The notes under the pieces were generated by a model. The model was not told the origin of the DNA, did not search any database, and saw only the letters and a program-made list of their open reading frames with translations. From Igneacidithiobacillus copahuensis (GTDB lineage Bacteria > Pseudomonadota > Gammaproteobacteria > Acidithiobacillales > Acidithiobacillaceae): 64,000 bases of DNA. The position numbers and the translations under genes are program-made. The number at the start of each line of letters is the position of its first letter. The first letter of the stretch is position 1. The stretch spans positions 26,131-90,130 of the forward strand of contig NZ_JAAXYO010000090.1 of assembly GCF_018854015.1 (NCBI RefSeq). The letters are read 5' to 3'. Shown here in pieces: positions 41,931 to 50,749 of this stretch.

Positions 41931-42854
41931 ATGAGGGAGCGGATACTGGTTATTGGCGGTGCGGGCTTTATTGGTTCCCATACAGTCGACCACTTGCTGG
42001 CAGAGGGCTACGCGGTGCGAGTTCTCGACGATTTTTCTACGGGCCATCGTGAAAATCTACCGAATAGCCATCCGCAGCTGGAAATCATCGTTGGCAGTGT
42101 CGAGGATGCAACGATCTTGCAGACGGCTGTTGCAGGGGTGAGTGCGGTCCTGTATCTGGCTGCCCAGGTTTCCGTACAGCGTAGTCTGGAAGATCCTGTG
42201 CGGTCCGCTGAGCAGAATATCGTCGGATTCGTGCGGGTGTTGGAGCGGGCGCGTCGCCATTCGCTGCGGGTGGTATACGCTTCTTCGGCGGCAGTCTACG
42301 GTGATCCAGAGGTGTTGCCCGTGCAAGAAACGGCTCCGCTACGCCCCATCTCGCCCTATGGCCTGGAAAAATACAGTAATGAGCTCTATGCGGAGTTGTT
42401 TGGGCGCTTGTATGGTCTGTCTCAGCTTGGTCTGCGTTACTTCAACGTGTATGGGCCACGACAGGATCCTCACTCGCCTTACAGTGGCGTGATTTCTCGC
42501 TTCGTCGAGCAGCTTCATTCCCGGCAGCCGCTGACGGTGCGCGGGGATGGGCTTCAGGAGCGTGATTTTATTCATGTCGCCGATGTCGCGCGCGCGAATC
42601 TGGCGGCGTTGAGGGGGACTGTCAACGGTGTCGTCAATGTTGCTAGTGGTACGGCAACGACTATTGGGGAGCTAGCCGAACTTCTGATCGAGCTGAATCT
42701 TGGTGAGGGAGAGATGCAATGGGTGCCCCGGCAGTCCGGTGACATCCGTCATTCCCAGGCGGATGTGAGTCGTATGCAGCAGGTCCTTGGACAAGCAAAT
42801 ATTCCTCTGAACCGCGGCCTGCGCACCCTTTTGGAGCGCTGTTCTGCAGCGTAA
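41931..42854 (+). CDS. NAD-dependent UDP-hexose (GlcNAc/Glc) 4-epimerase family protein
   Basis: 307-residue extended SDR enzyme with NAD motif GGAGFIGSH (9-17), catalytic YxxxK in SPYGLEKYSNE, and RYFNVYGPRQDPHSPYSGVIS, typical of the WbpP-like UDP-GlcNAc 4-epimerase branch. It would supply UDP-galactose or UDP-GalNAc. Pel is rich in N-acetylgalactosamine and Pseudomonas species carry an accessory epimerase (PelX) for it, so the position just after pelG suggests the same job. The substrate is inferred. ATG 41931 is chosen because AGGAG ends 9 bases before it. Confidence 0.8.
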   Translation: MRERILVIGGAGFIGSHTVDHLLAEGYAVRVLDDFSTGHRENLPNSHPQLEIIVGSVEDATILQTAVAGVSAVLYLAAQVSVQRSLEDPVRSAEQNIVGFVRVLERARRHSLRVVYASSAAVYGDPEVLPVQETAPLRPISPYGLEKYSNELYAELFGRLYGLSQLGLRYFNVYGPRQDPHSPYSGVISRFVEQLHSRQPLTVRGDGLQERDFIHVADVARANLAALRGTVNGVVNVASGTATTIGELAELLIELNLGEGEMQWVPRQSGDIRHSQADVSRMQQVLGQANIPLNRGLRTLLERCSAA

Positions 42855-43143
42855 TTGTGGGCTTGGCTTTGTAATCTACCTATCGCAGATGTTTTTGTAT
42901 GATTGCTGTAACAAATACAACCATATGATTAAAAAAGGATTGGTGAATTCGACAACGAGCGCGTATCGTTTCTGATACAGATAGCAGTATAAGCGTTTTC
43001 TAATATAATATGAATACAGCAACATACGGTCTGGCATACTTTCTGCTTAAATTCTCCTAGGTCTGGCGGTGAGTCTGGTTTTGTGCGATGACAGCGAGTC
43101 ATGCCAGGGGATAGAACGTGGCGCTGCACAGCAGGGGGTCGGA
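42855..43143. other. AT-rich intergenic region
   Basis: 289 bases with no gene I can support and much lower GC than the surroundings. It holds a TATAAT box (43004-43009) without a good -35, a GTATC-gttt-cGATAC-like inverted repeat near 42963-42978 and several A/T runs. It is likely the promoter region of the following SDR genes. Confidence 0.45.
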
Positions 43144-44283
43144 ATGTTGAAGGAAATCAGCGGTGGGTCGGGAGCTGCAAAACTAGAGCAATTACGAGAG
43201 AATTTTCATGCCAAAAGGGTTCTGATTACTGGCGGATTTGGCTTCGTCGGCGGGCATATGGCGCACCGAATGCTGCAGTGTGGCGCAGAGGTGACGGTAT
43301 TGGACATCGATACTTCTAGCGAACGCCTGTCGATGATCAATTGCTCCCGACTGCGTCTCCGCGACAAGCTGAATATCGTGGAAGCCGATGTGACCGATAA
43401 GGCAGCCATGCAGGAAATTATTGATCAAAACCGCTTCCACTATATTTTCCATTTTGCTGCCTATGCGTCGGTGATCGAAAAGGCACTGACAGCACCATAC
43501 GACACGATCATGGCGAATACCATGGGTTGGATCAACGTGTTGGAGGCATGTCGCTTGTCAGCCCACAAACCTCGCATGATTTTCCTCGCGTCCACGGATA
43601 AAGTCTATGGCGAGATGGAGGGTGACTCGTATTTTGAGCATCAGACCCCGTTGCGAGGCATTGGGGTATATGATTCGGCCAAGCTTGCTGCCGACGTGTT
43701 TTCACGAACGTATCATGAAGCCTTTCAGTTGCCTACAGTGACCCTGCGGATGTGTAATATCTATGGTCCCTATGATTTCAATACTGGCTACCGTCTTCTG
43801 CCAAAAGCCATGCAAAGCATGTTTGCTGAGGCTGAACCGGTCGCTCCGGAGTTATATTTCGACGCCATTGAACACCAGCGGGACTACCTCTTTGTGGACG
43901 AGTTGATCAATGCCATCATTCTGCTGGCGTACTGCGCCGCCTGTCGGGGGGAGGTGTATAATCTGGCTGGAGGCACGTATCTGGGAACACCTGCCATGCT
44001 TCGCACCATTGTCGAGATGGCGGCGGAAGTGGAGGCGGAGGTGGATCCGAAGCGTGCGCGTACCATTCTCACCAATGGCATTGCTGTCAAGGTGCATGCC
44101 ACTGCCTCGACCGTGCATGCCATAACGAAGCAACACCTGAATGGTGAAAAGCTTAAGAACGATACTGGCTTTCAGCCAACGACCGAGTTCCTCGATACCT
44201 TGAAACAGACCATTCGTTTTTATCGTGAGCACTATCGTTCTGCCAGTGAGGACGTGCAGCATGGCCAGCTTTTGGCAGGGTAA
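43144..44283 (+). CDS. NAD-dependent nucleotide-sugar 4,6-dehydratase/epimerase family protein
   Basis: 379-residue extended SDR with NAD motif TGGFGFVGG (29-37), a DxD-like LDIDTSS and the YxxxK pair in VYDSAKLAAD. STDKVYGEME and CNIYGPYDFNTGYRLLPKAMQS resemble CDP-glucose or GDP-mannose 4,6-dehydratases more than simple epimerases. The product is probably a deoxysugar precursor for surface polysaccharide, but the exact substrate cannot be read. ATG 43144 is preceded by AGGGGG. It overlaps the next SDR gene by 23 bases. Confidence 0.72.
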   Translation: MLKEISGGSGAAKLEQLRENFHAKRVLITGGFGFVGGHMAHRMLQCGAEVTVLDIDTSSERLSMINCSRLRLRDKLNIVEADVTDKAAMQEIIDQNRFHYIFHFAAYASVIEKALTAPYDTIMANTMGWINVLEACRLSAHKPRMIFLASTDKVYGEMEGDSYFEHQTPLRGIGVYDSAKLAADVFSRTYHEAFQLPTVTLRMCNIYGPYDFNTGYRLLPKAMQSMFAEAEPVAPELYFDAIEHQRDYLFVDELINAIILLAYCAACRGEVYNLAGGTYLGTPAMLRTIVEMAAEVEAEVDPKRARTILTNGIAVKVHATASTVHAITKQHLNGEKLKNDTGFQPTTEFLDTLKQTIRFYREHYRSASEDVQHGQLLAG

Positions 44284-45256
44284 AAACTGTCTGGTAACCG
44301 GTGGGGCGGGCTTTGGAGGTGGACATCTGTGTGAGCGGTTGCTCGCCCTGGGTGCCCGAGTCTTCGTCCTGGATCGATTGGTCTCTCCCTGGTCTTATTT
44401 TCAGATCCAGGGTCTTGATCGGCATGCCCAGGTCTGGCTCGGTGATATCCGTGATGGTGACTTCGTCCGCCTGAACCTCTCCCGCTTTGCCATCGACACG
44501 ATATTCCATCTGGCTGCCCAGCCGATCGTCCCCACCAGCAACGTCCTGCCCTGGGAGACGCTCAGTGTCAATGCCATGGGGACCTACACGTTGCTTGAGG
44601 CAATGCGGAATGTCGACACAGTGGAACGCATGGTTTTTGCCTCCAGTGGTGCCTATTACGGAATGACCACCGATGAAAGGGCCTTGCGAGAGTCCGACCC
44701 GCCCTTAGACGCTAACAATATCTATGCCTCGTCAAAGGTCGCAGGTGATTGTGTTGCGCGCAGTTATGCCAGGATCTATGACCTGCAAATTGGTGTCTGT
44801 CGTTTTATGAATACCTACGGCCCAGGCGATATCAATTTTAGCCGCTTGGTTCCGAGGGCCATCTACAATCTACTCGAAGGCCAGGACTACGATTTTGGCG
44901 CCCGGGATGACGGAAGTTCCAGGCTGGATTTTCTATATATCGCCGATATGGCGGATGCCTACCTGAAACTGGGCGAATCTTTGGGGAACCACGGTGGTAA
45001 GGCCTTCAATTTCGGTACCGGTACGGCGACTTCCATCACTGATGTCGCTACGGAATTAAGTTGGCTATACGACGGAGAGCGGCGTACACCTATTTTTCGC
45101 GGGGATCCACGCAGCAAACCAGCGATAAAATACCTAGAAATCGAGCGCGCCCGTCTAGATCTAGGGTGGGTGCCGGAGACGTCGTTGGCCGATGGTCTAC
45201 GTGCAACCCTGGACTGGTATGCAGACCACTGGGAAAAGTTGCGTCATGCCTCCTAG
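44261..45256 (+). CDS. NAD-dependent nucleotide-sugar epimerase/dehydratase
   Basis: 331-residue SDR, opening FWQGKNCLVTGGAGFGGGHL (NAD motif GGAGFGGG), with catalytic YxxxK in YASSKVAGD and FMNTYGPGDINFSRLVPRAI, characteristic of CDP-glucose 4,6-dehydratase-like proteins. It lies directly after a related gene and overlaps it by 23 bases, so the two probably act in sequence. ATG 44261 is preferred because the longer frame adds unconserved residues from inside the upstream gene. The sugar is unknown. Confidence 0.72.
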   Translation: MASFWQGKNCLVTGGAGFGGGHLCERLLALGARVFVLDRLVSPWSYFQIQGLDRHAQVWLGDIRDGDFVRLNLSRFAIDTIFHLAAQPIVPTSNVLPWETLSVNAMGTYTLLEAMRNVDTVERMVFASSGAYYGMTTDERALRESDPPLDANNIYASSKVAGDCVARSYARIYDLQIGVCRFMNTYGPGDINFSRLVPRAIYNLLEGQDYDFGARDDGSSRLDFLYIADMADAYLKLGESLGNHGGKAFNFGTGTATSITDVATELSWLYDGERRTPIFRGDPRSKPAIKYLEIERARLDLGWVPETSLADGLRATLDWYADHWEKLRHAS

Positions 45257-45371
45257 GCTCTTGCGGATGCTCCGCAGCTGGCTCCGCACGCAACCCCTAT
45301 GGTCGGATTACTCCTGTCTTGATTAGGCTTGCTGAAAGATTGCGAACTGGGCTTGTTTGGCCCCCGGCTGG

Positions 45372-45377
45372 TATGAT
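45372..45377 (+). promoter_or_regulatory. Extended -10 candidate before the PatB-like gene
   Basis: TATGAT at 45372-45377 with TG two bases upstream (TGgTATGAT) stands 92 bases before the ATG of the C-S lyase gene. The -35 is poor. The 213-base gap from 45257 otherwise holds no supportable feature. Confidence 0.3.
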
Positions 45378-45469
45378 CATGCTGGTAGAATTGCTCCAGC
45401 ACGGAAATGTCCATCCCAGCTGGGCCCAAAGATAGATATGGACATCTCGATCAGCTCAGGAAATGCCGC

Positions 45470-46636
45470 ATGATGGAAGCCCGGTTCGACTTTGATGGCG
45501 TGGTAGATCGCTGGGATTCGGATAGCGTGAAATGGGCGGGAGCGCGACAGAAATTCGGCAGGCCGGTGTTTCCGATGTGGGTTGCCGACATGGATTTCCC
45601 GGTCGCGCCCAATATTTTGCGCGCTTTGGAAGAGCGTCTGGCAGAGCCGGTGTTAGGGTACCCGGATCATGATGAAATAGTGCACGAAGCGGCGGCTGAC
45701 TGGTGGCGCAAACGCTATTCCTGGACGGTCAGTACAGACGAGATCATCCTGGTCCAGGGGGTGGTGCCGGCACTGAATGCCGCGCTTCGCGCATTTTCCC
45801 AGCCGGACGATGGAATCATCGTCATGCCACCGATCTATCCCCCATTTTTTGCTGCCGTAACGGGGCAGGGCAGGCGCTTGATCTCTGTACCCTTGCGCAA
45901 GGATGCGGGCCTTCGCTACGAAATCGACTTTGCGTCCCTGGCAGCACAACTGCCGCAGGCGCGGCTCTTGCTGCTCTGTTCCCCGCACAATCCGGTGGGG
46001 CGGGTGTGGACCCCAGAGGAGTTACAGCAGTTGGTCTCCCTCTGCCAGCGTCATGGGGTACGAATTATCAGTGACGAAATTCATGCCGACCTCAGCCGTC
46101 CCGACCAGGTCCACACCCCCATGGGAAAGCTGGATCCCCGCGCCATCGTCCTCGCCTCGGCAAGCAAGAGCTTCAATATTGCAGGACTTGGGGGGGCGGT
46201 AGCATGGCTCCGGGGTGACGAAGCCAAAGCTCAGTTTGTGGAAGAACTACGGCGTAGCGGTATCCTCGGTACCCACACCTTCGCCAAGGCCGCCCTGCGT
46301 GCGGCCTGGCAGGAAGGGGGGCCGTGGTTGCAGGCCTTGCAGAGCTACCTTGGTGATAATGCCCAGTTCCTGGAGTCCTTTTTGCAGAGGCACCTGCCAG
46401 AGATTGGCTTTCGGAAGCCGGATTTTGGCTATTTGGCGTGGCTGGATCTCCGTGCCTGGGGGTTGAGCGACGCAGAAATCGAGGCGAGGATCCTCGATGC
46501 CGGCTTGGGCCTGAATTGGGGCCCGTCCTTTGGTGAGGGTGGGTCTGGTTTTGTTCGCCTCAACTTTGGAACGCCGCGGAAGCTCTTGGCAGACGGCCTG
46601 GATCTGCTGCGCAAGGCGGCCGCTGCGCAGGCCTGA
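45470..46636 (+). CDS. PatB/MalY-type PLP-dependent C-S lyase (cystathionine beta-lyase)
   Basis: 388-residue fold type I aminotransferase-like enzyme. RWDSDSVKWAGARQKFG followed by FPMWVADMDFPVAP is the hallmark of the MalY/PatB branch, which cleaves C-S bonds of cystathionine or cysteine conjugates. The active-site loop ASASKSFNIAGLG carries the PLP lysine Lys233, and LLLLCSPHNPVGRVW is the cofactor-binding stretch. Homocysteine formed here would connect with the metK-ahcY-metF cycle 17 kb upstream. It converges with the flavoprotein gene with 18 bases between stops. Confidence 0.88.
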   Translation: MMEARFDFDGVVDRWDSDSVKWAGARQKFGRPVFPMWVADMDFPVAPNILRALEERLAEPVLGYPDHDEIVHEAAADWWRKRYSWTVSTDEIILVQGVVPALNAALRAFSQPDDGIIVMPPIYPPFFAAVTGQGRRLISVPLRKDAGLRYEIDFASLAAQLPQARLLLLCSPHNPVGRVWTPEELQQLVSLCQRHGVRIISDEIHADLSRPDQVHTPMGKLDPRAIVLASASKSFNIAGLGGAVAWLRGDEAKAQFVEELRRSGILGTHTFAKAALRAAWQEGGPWLQALQSYLGDNAQFLESFLQRHLPEIGFRKPDFGYLAWLDLRAWGLSDAEIEARILDAGLGLNWGPSFGEGGSGFVRLNFGTPRKLLADGLDLLRKAAAAQA

Positions 46637-46654
46637 GCGGGGCTCATCCCGGAT

Positions 46655-48046
46655 TCAGGCAGGCGATTCCACACAGGGGTGCTGCCCTTGAAAATGTTTG
46701 TGCAGGGCATCGCCGGTAGCGGCAACCAGGGGATGCAGGGACGGTGTCAGGCGCGGTTGGCTGCCGAATTGCATGCTCGCCAGATCGGGTGCGGTGGCGC
46801 GCATCTGTACGGCAAGGCCAATGGTATTGACGAGCTCGCCGGTCGTGGTACCACCCAGTATTTGTCCTCCCAATAGCTGTAGGGAATCGCGGGCGAAGAT
46901 GACGCGGCAGTAGATTTCCGTGGTATTGGGCATGGCCGCCGGATGATGATCAGGCAAGCGGGCCTCGCCGACGAGGATGGGAAAGCCTTCCTGTTCTGCC
47001 TGGTGCTCGGTCATGCCGGCAACACCAAAGGCCAAACCATCGATTTCACTGGCATAGACGCTGACCGATCCGGCATTGAAACGCAACTCCCGCAATCCAT
47101 AGAGATTCATCCCGGCAATGCGTCCTTCGGCGGCGGCCTGCGAAGCGATCATGGCGTGACTGGCCTTGCGGGTAAAAAAATCCTGTTTGTGTGCACAATC
47201 ACCCACGGCAAAAATGTGTGGGTCTTCGCGACTGCGCTGGAAGGCGTCTACCCAGACTCCCCCCGAGCGACTCAGGGTAAGGCCCATGTCCTGCGCCAGC
47301 TGGGTGCGAGGACGGGTGCCGATAGCGACCAATACCGCATCGACGGGCAGAAGATCCTGCCCGGCGATCTGCACCCCGGCGACCTGTTTGCCCGAGGCGT
47401 CGGCGATTACTGCCTCTACCTTGCAGCCGGTATGGATCTGTACCCCATGTTTTTGCAACTGTTTTTCCACTGCGGTACAGGCATAGAGATCGAAGGCGGC
47501 CTGCATCAGATGCGGCATCATCTCGATGATGTGCACTTCGATCCCCCGTTTGCGGATCTCATCGGCAAATTCCACACCAATGAAGCCCCCGCCAATGATC
47601 GCCAGGCGCTTGACCTTGGGGATCAGGGTGCTGAAGAGTTGATCGAGGTAGTTGTAGTCCTTCTGGATACTGAATACTCCCGCGAGATCAAGGCCGGAGA
47701 TGGGGGGAATGAAATTGTCGGCACCGGTGGCGAGAACCAGGCGCTCCCAGTGGATGACATCGCCATTGTCCAGGCTGGCTGTCCGCTGCTGCCGATCCAC
47801 CTGCTTGACCTGGCCGATCTGCAACTGGCCACCTGCCGCCAGTAGCGGCGCGCGCCCTGCCATATCCTCGTCGGTGCCGCCCAGGGTACCGAAGATGTAG
47901 GGAATGCCACAGGGGATGACTGCGTCACTCTCTGGACGTACCACCAGTACTTTTTTATGCGGTGAAAACTGCGCTGCGGTGATCCCGCACATCATGCCCG
48001 CGGGGCCGCCACCAATGATCAAGACATCCGTAGTTTGTTCCGCCAT
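46655..48046 (-). CDS. FAD/NAD(P)-dependent oxidoreductase, NADH oxidase/CoA-disulfide reductase-like
   Basis: 463-residue pyridine nucleotide-disulfide oxidoreductase. FAD motif VLIIGGGPAGMMC (8-20), single active-type Cys46 in AVIPCGIPY, a NAD motif LAIIGGGFIGVEFA (about 150-163), and FAVGDCAH before a dimerisation domain. A single cysteine in place of the CxxxxC pair is the pattern of NADH oxidase/peroxidase and CoA-disulfide reductase enzymes. The gene follows the P-type ATPase by 30 bases on the same strand, so they are likely cotranscribed. Which of the reactions it catalyses cannot be decided. Confidence 0.82.
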   Translation of the reverse strand: MAEQTTDVLIIGGGPAGMMCGITAAQFSPHKKVLVVRPESDAVIPCGIPYIFGTLGGTDEDMAGRAPLLAAGGQLQIGQVKQVDRQQRTASLDNGDVIHWERLVLATGADNFIPPISGLDLAGVFSIQKDYNYLDQLFSTLIPKVKRLAIIGGGFIGVEFADEIRKRGIEVHIIEMMPHLMQAAFDLYACTAVEKQLQKHGVQIHTGCKVEAVIADASGKQVAGVQIAGQDLLPVDAVLVAIGTRPRTQLAQDMGLTLSRSGGVWVDAFQRSREDPHIFAVGDCAHKQDFFTRKASHAMIASQAAAEGRIAGMNLYGLRELRFNAGSVSVYASEIDGLAFGVAGMTEHQAEQEGFPILVGEARLPDHHPAAMPNTTEIYCRVIFARDSLQLLGGQILGGTTTGELVNTIGLAVQMRATAPDLASMQFGSQPRLTPSLHPLVAATGDALHKHFQGQHPCVESPA

Positions 48047-48076
48047 CTGTCTTTCCTCCCGTGGATTTCGAACTCT

Positions 48077-50653
48077 TTACTTTTCCTGATCTTTTTTCGC
48101 GTGCAAGAGGCCCTGTACCTGGCGTCGCAGCGCGGCATCTCCCGCCTCGATCTCGGCAATCATGGGATGCAGAGAGCGATTGAGGGTGTTGAGAAAACGC
48201 AGCTGATGCCCTTGCCGATGATCCATGGCACGATGGATGGCGAGCTTGGCGAAGTCTGCGACAAGCATCCACACAATGTTGTAGGCCCAGACCAGGCCAA
48301 TCGCCACCCAGGGAATGGCCGGCATCAACCAGCCGAAGGCGACGATGGCAATGCCAACGATCTGCGTACCGAGGATGGCAAGCAGCAGGATGGGGGCTGG
48401 ATACGGTGGCTTCCAGAAAGGGCCACGGGTGCGCGTCAGAAAGAGCATCAAATGCCCGCCGGCGATAAGTTGTAAAAACATCAGGGTTTGCAGTTCCCAG
48501 TTGGGCAGCTGAAAGGCAAAACGGCCCAGCAGATACAGCATCAAGGTGCCGCCCAAAGCCAGCAGGCCCATCATCGAGGCCAGACTGAGCACCCGCGTCA
48601 TCTCCCAATGCACCGGATTTTCCTGCACCGCAGTACGGTCCCAGGCAATGCTCATGATGGGGATGTCATCGAGCAAGGAAAGAAGCACTACCATGATTGC
48701 CGTGAGCGGGTAGGAATTGAAGATCAGCATGGTGATGACGACAAAAAAGAGGATATCGAGGGTCATGGCGATGCGATACACGGTGTAGCTCATCATCCGC
48801 TCGAAAATGCGCCGGGCTTCCTCTACCGCCTTGACGATGACATTCAGGCCCGGAGCCGTGAGGATCAGCGCCGCGGCCGCACGGGCAGCGTCGGTCGCGC
48901 CGGACACGGCAATGCCGACATCCGCCTGTTTGAGTGCGGGAGCGTCATTCACGCCATCGCCGGTCATGGCGACGATATGTCCGCGCTGCTGCAAGACCTT
49001 GACGATGGCATATTTGTGCTCGGGGAATACCTGCGCAAAGCCATCGGCCTTTTCGATTTCCGCACCCAAGCCATCTGCGAGCTGCCCGGTTTCGGCGTAC
49101 TTCGATAGGCGTTCGTCGACGGTCAGGATGTGGGTGCCGAGATGCAATTGTCCAGCAATTTCGCTGGCGATGGCCTGATGGTCACCGGTCACCATCTTGA
49201 CTTCGATGCCATGCTGCTGCGCCTCAATGATGGTGTCCTTGGAATCAACCCGTGGTGGATCGAAGAGCGAGAGAATACCGAGAAACTGCCAACTGGCACC
49301 GTCGTCATCAGAGCGGGTGACCCCTAGGGTGCGGAAGCCTTTGGCGGCAAAGTCCTCTACCGCCTTTTCTGCCTTGCTGCGCGCATCACCGTCCAGTTTG
49401 GCCATATCCATGAGAACTTGGGGAGCGCCCTTGGAGGTACGGAAGTGCTTGCCGTCTGGACCCTGGATTTGTCCTTCCGTGCGCTTGGAAACGGGATCGA
49501 AGGGGATGAACTTGTCCTGCTGAAAACCTTGCAGTTGCTTGGCCTTATCCTGCAGGCCAGCGAGCACGGCCAGATCGATGGCATCGGCATCTTCGGCGCG
49601 GGAGGCGAGAGCAGCGGCAACAATCACCTCCTGCTCCTCCTTGGCCTGAAAGAGCACGGTATCTCCCAGAGTGATCTTGTTTTGCGTCAGGGTGCCGGTC
49701 TTGTCCGAGCAGAGAATGTCGACCCCGGCCATTTCCTCAATGGAGGTCAGGCGGGACACGATCGCTTTCATGCGCGACAAGGCTAAGGCCCCCAACGCCA
49801 TGGTCACGGACAGCACGGCAGGCATGGCGACAGGGATGGACGCCACGACGACGACCAGAATGAAGGCCAGCAGCTCCAAGAACGGCAGCCCTCGCACCAG
49901 CTCGACGACAATCAGGATCGTCGATAGGACCAGGGCGAGGATGATGAGGAAATTGCCGATGCCAAGCACGGCCTTCTGAAAGTGGGAAACGGGGGCCGCC
50001 TTCTGCACCAGACTTGCCGTGCGGCCAAAGAGGGTCTTGCTGCCGGTGGCATAGACCAGGGCGAGCATCTCCCCCTGCTTGGCGATGGTTCCGGAGTAGG
50101 CCACCGCCCCGGGCTTTTTGTTGACGGGCAGCGATTCGCCGGTCAGCGCCGATTGATCGACGGCAAGATAGTCGCCGGAAAAGAGTTTGACATCGGCGGG
50201 CAGCACATCTCCCAGACGCACGCGAATGACATCCCCCGGTACCAGGGTGCCGGCATCGATTTCCTGCCACTGGCCATCGCGCAGAGCACGCGCTTTGAGC
50301 GCCAGTTGGTTTTTCAGGGCCTTGAGGGCGTCGGCAGCGCCTTTTTCCTCCCAGAAGCCAATACCACCGTTGATCAGCAGCATGGCGAAGATCACAAAAA
50401 AGCTCTTCCAGTCGTCATTGATGGCGGATAACACTGCAGCGACTTCGATCATCCACGGGATAGGGCCCCAAAAGTAGGAGAGCAGCCGGTGCCACAGGGG
50501 AATTTCCTTTTCATGCAAGGCGTTTTCGCCATACTGCTGCAGTCGTTGTGTCGCCTCTGCGGTACTGAGCCCCTTTTCGTTGCTGTCGAGCGACTGAAAA
50601 GCAGCTTCGGGCGCCATTTGTTCCCATTCTTTTGGGTCGTGTTCCGCTGCCAT
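48077..50653 (-). CDS. Plasma-membrane P-type H+-ATPase (P3A type)
   Basis: 858-residue P-type pump. The first membrane pair comes early (about 60-105), then the actuator domain with ALTGESLPVNK, the phosphorylation site DKTGTLT with Asp317, MVTGDHQAIASEIA, the hinge TGDGVNDAPALKQADVGIAVSGATDAARAAA and about six C-terminal membrane segments. The lack of heavy-metal domains and the ATDAARAAA sequence are typical of plasma-membrane proton pumps, which also occur in archaea and acidophilic bacteria. ATG 50653 has GGGAGGGG in front. In an acidophile it may pump protons out to hold cytoplasmic pH near neutral. Confidence 0.92.
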   Translation of the reverse strand: MAAEHDPKEWEQMAPEAAFQSLDSNEKGLSTAEATQRLQQYGENALHEKEIPLWHRLLSYFWGPIPWMIEVAAVLSAINDDWKSFFVIFAMLLINGGIGFWEEKGAADALKALKNQLALKARALRDGQWQEIDAGTLVPGDVIRVRLGDVLPADVKLFSGDYLAVDQSALTGESLPVNKKPGAVAYSGTIAKQGEMLALVYATGSKTLFGRTASLVQKAAPVSHFQKAVLGIGNFLIILALVLSTILIVVELVRGLPFLELLAFILVVVVASIPVAMPAVLSVTMALGALALSRMKAIVSRLTSIEEMAGVDILCSDKTGTLTQNKITLGDTVLFQAKEEQEVIVAAALASRAEDADAIDLAVLAGLQDKAKQLQGFQQDKFIPFDPVSKRTEGQIQGPDGKHFRTSKGAPQVLMDMAKLDGDARSKAEKAVEDFAAKGFRTLGVTRSDDDGASWQFLGILSLFDPPRVDSKDTIIEAQQHGIEVKMVTGDHQAIASEIAGQLHLGTHILTVDERLSKYAETGQLADGLGAEIEKADGFAQVFPEHKYAIVKVLQQRGHIVAMTGDGVNDAPALKQADVGIAVSGATDAARAAAALILTAPGLNVIVKAVEEARRIFERMMSYTVYRIAMTLDILFFVVITMLIFNSYPLTAIMVVLLSLLDDIPIMSIAWDRTAVQENPVHWEMTRVLSLASMMGLLALGGTLMLYLLGRFAFQLPNWELQTLMFLQLIAGGHLMLFLTRTRGPFWKPPYPAPILLLAILGTQIVGIAIVAFGWLMPAIPWVAIGLVWAYNIVWMLVADFAKLAIHRAMDHRQGHQLRFLNTLNRSLHPMIAEIEAGDAALRRQVQGLLHAKKDQEK

Positions 50654-50749
50654 TTTGCATCCCCTCCCGCGGCTCGTGAGTACGTATCTTCGATAACCGG
50701 ATACGCCTATAGGATAGTGCAAACTAGCGGTGGCTGCGCCGCAACCCTC

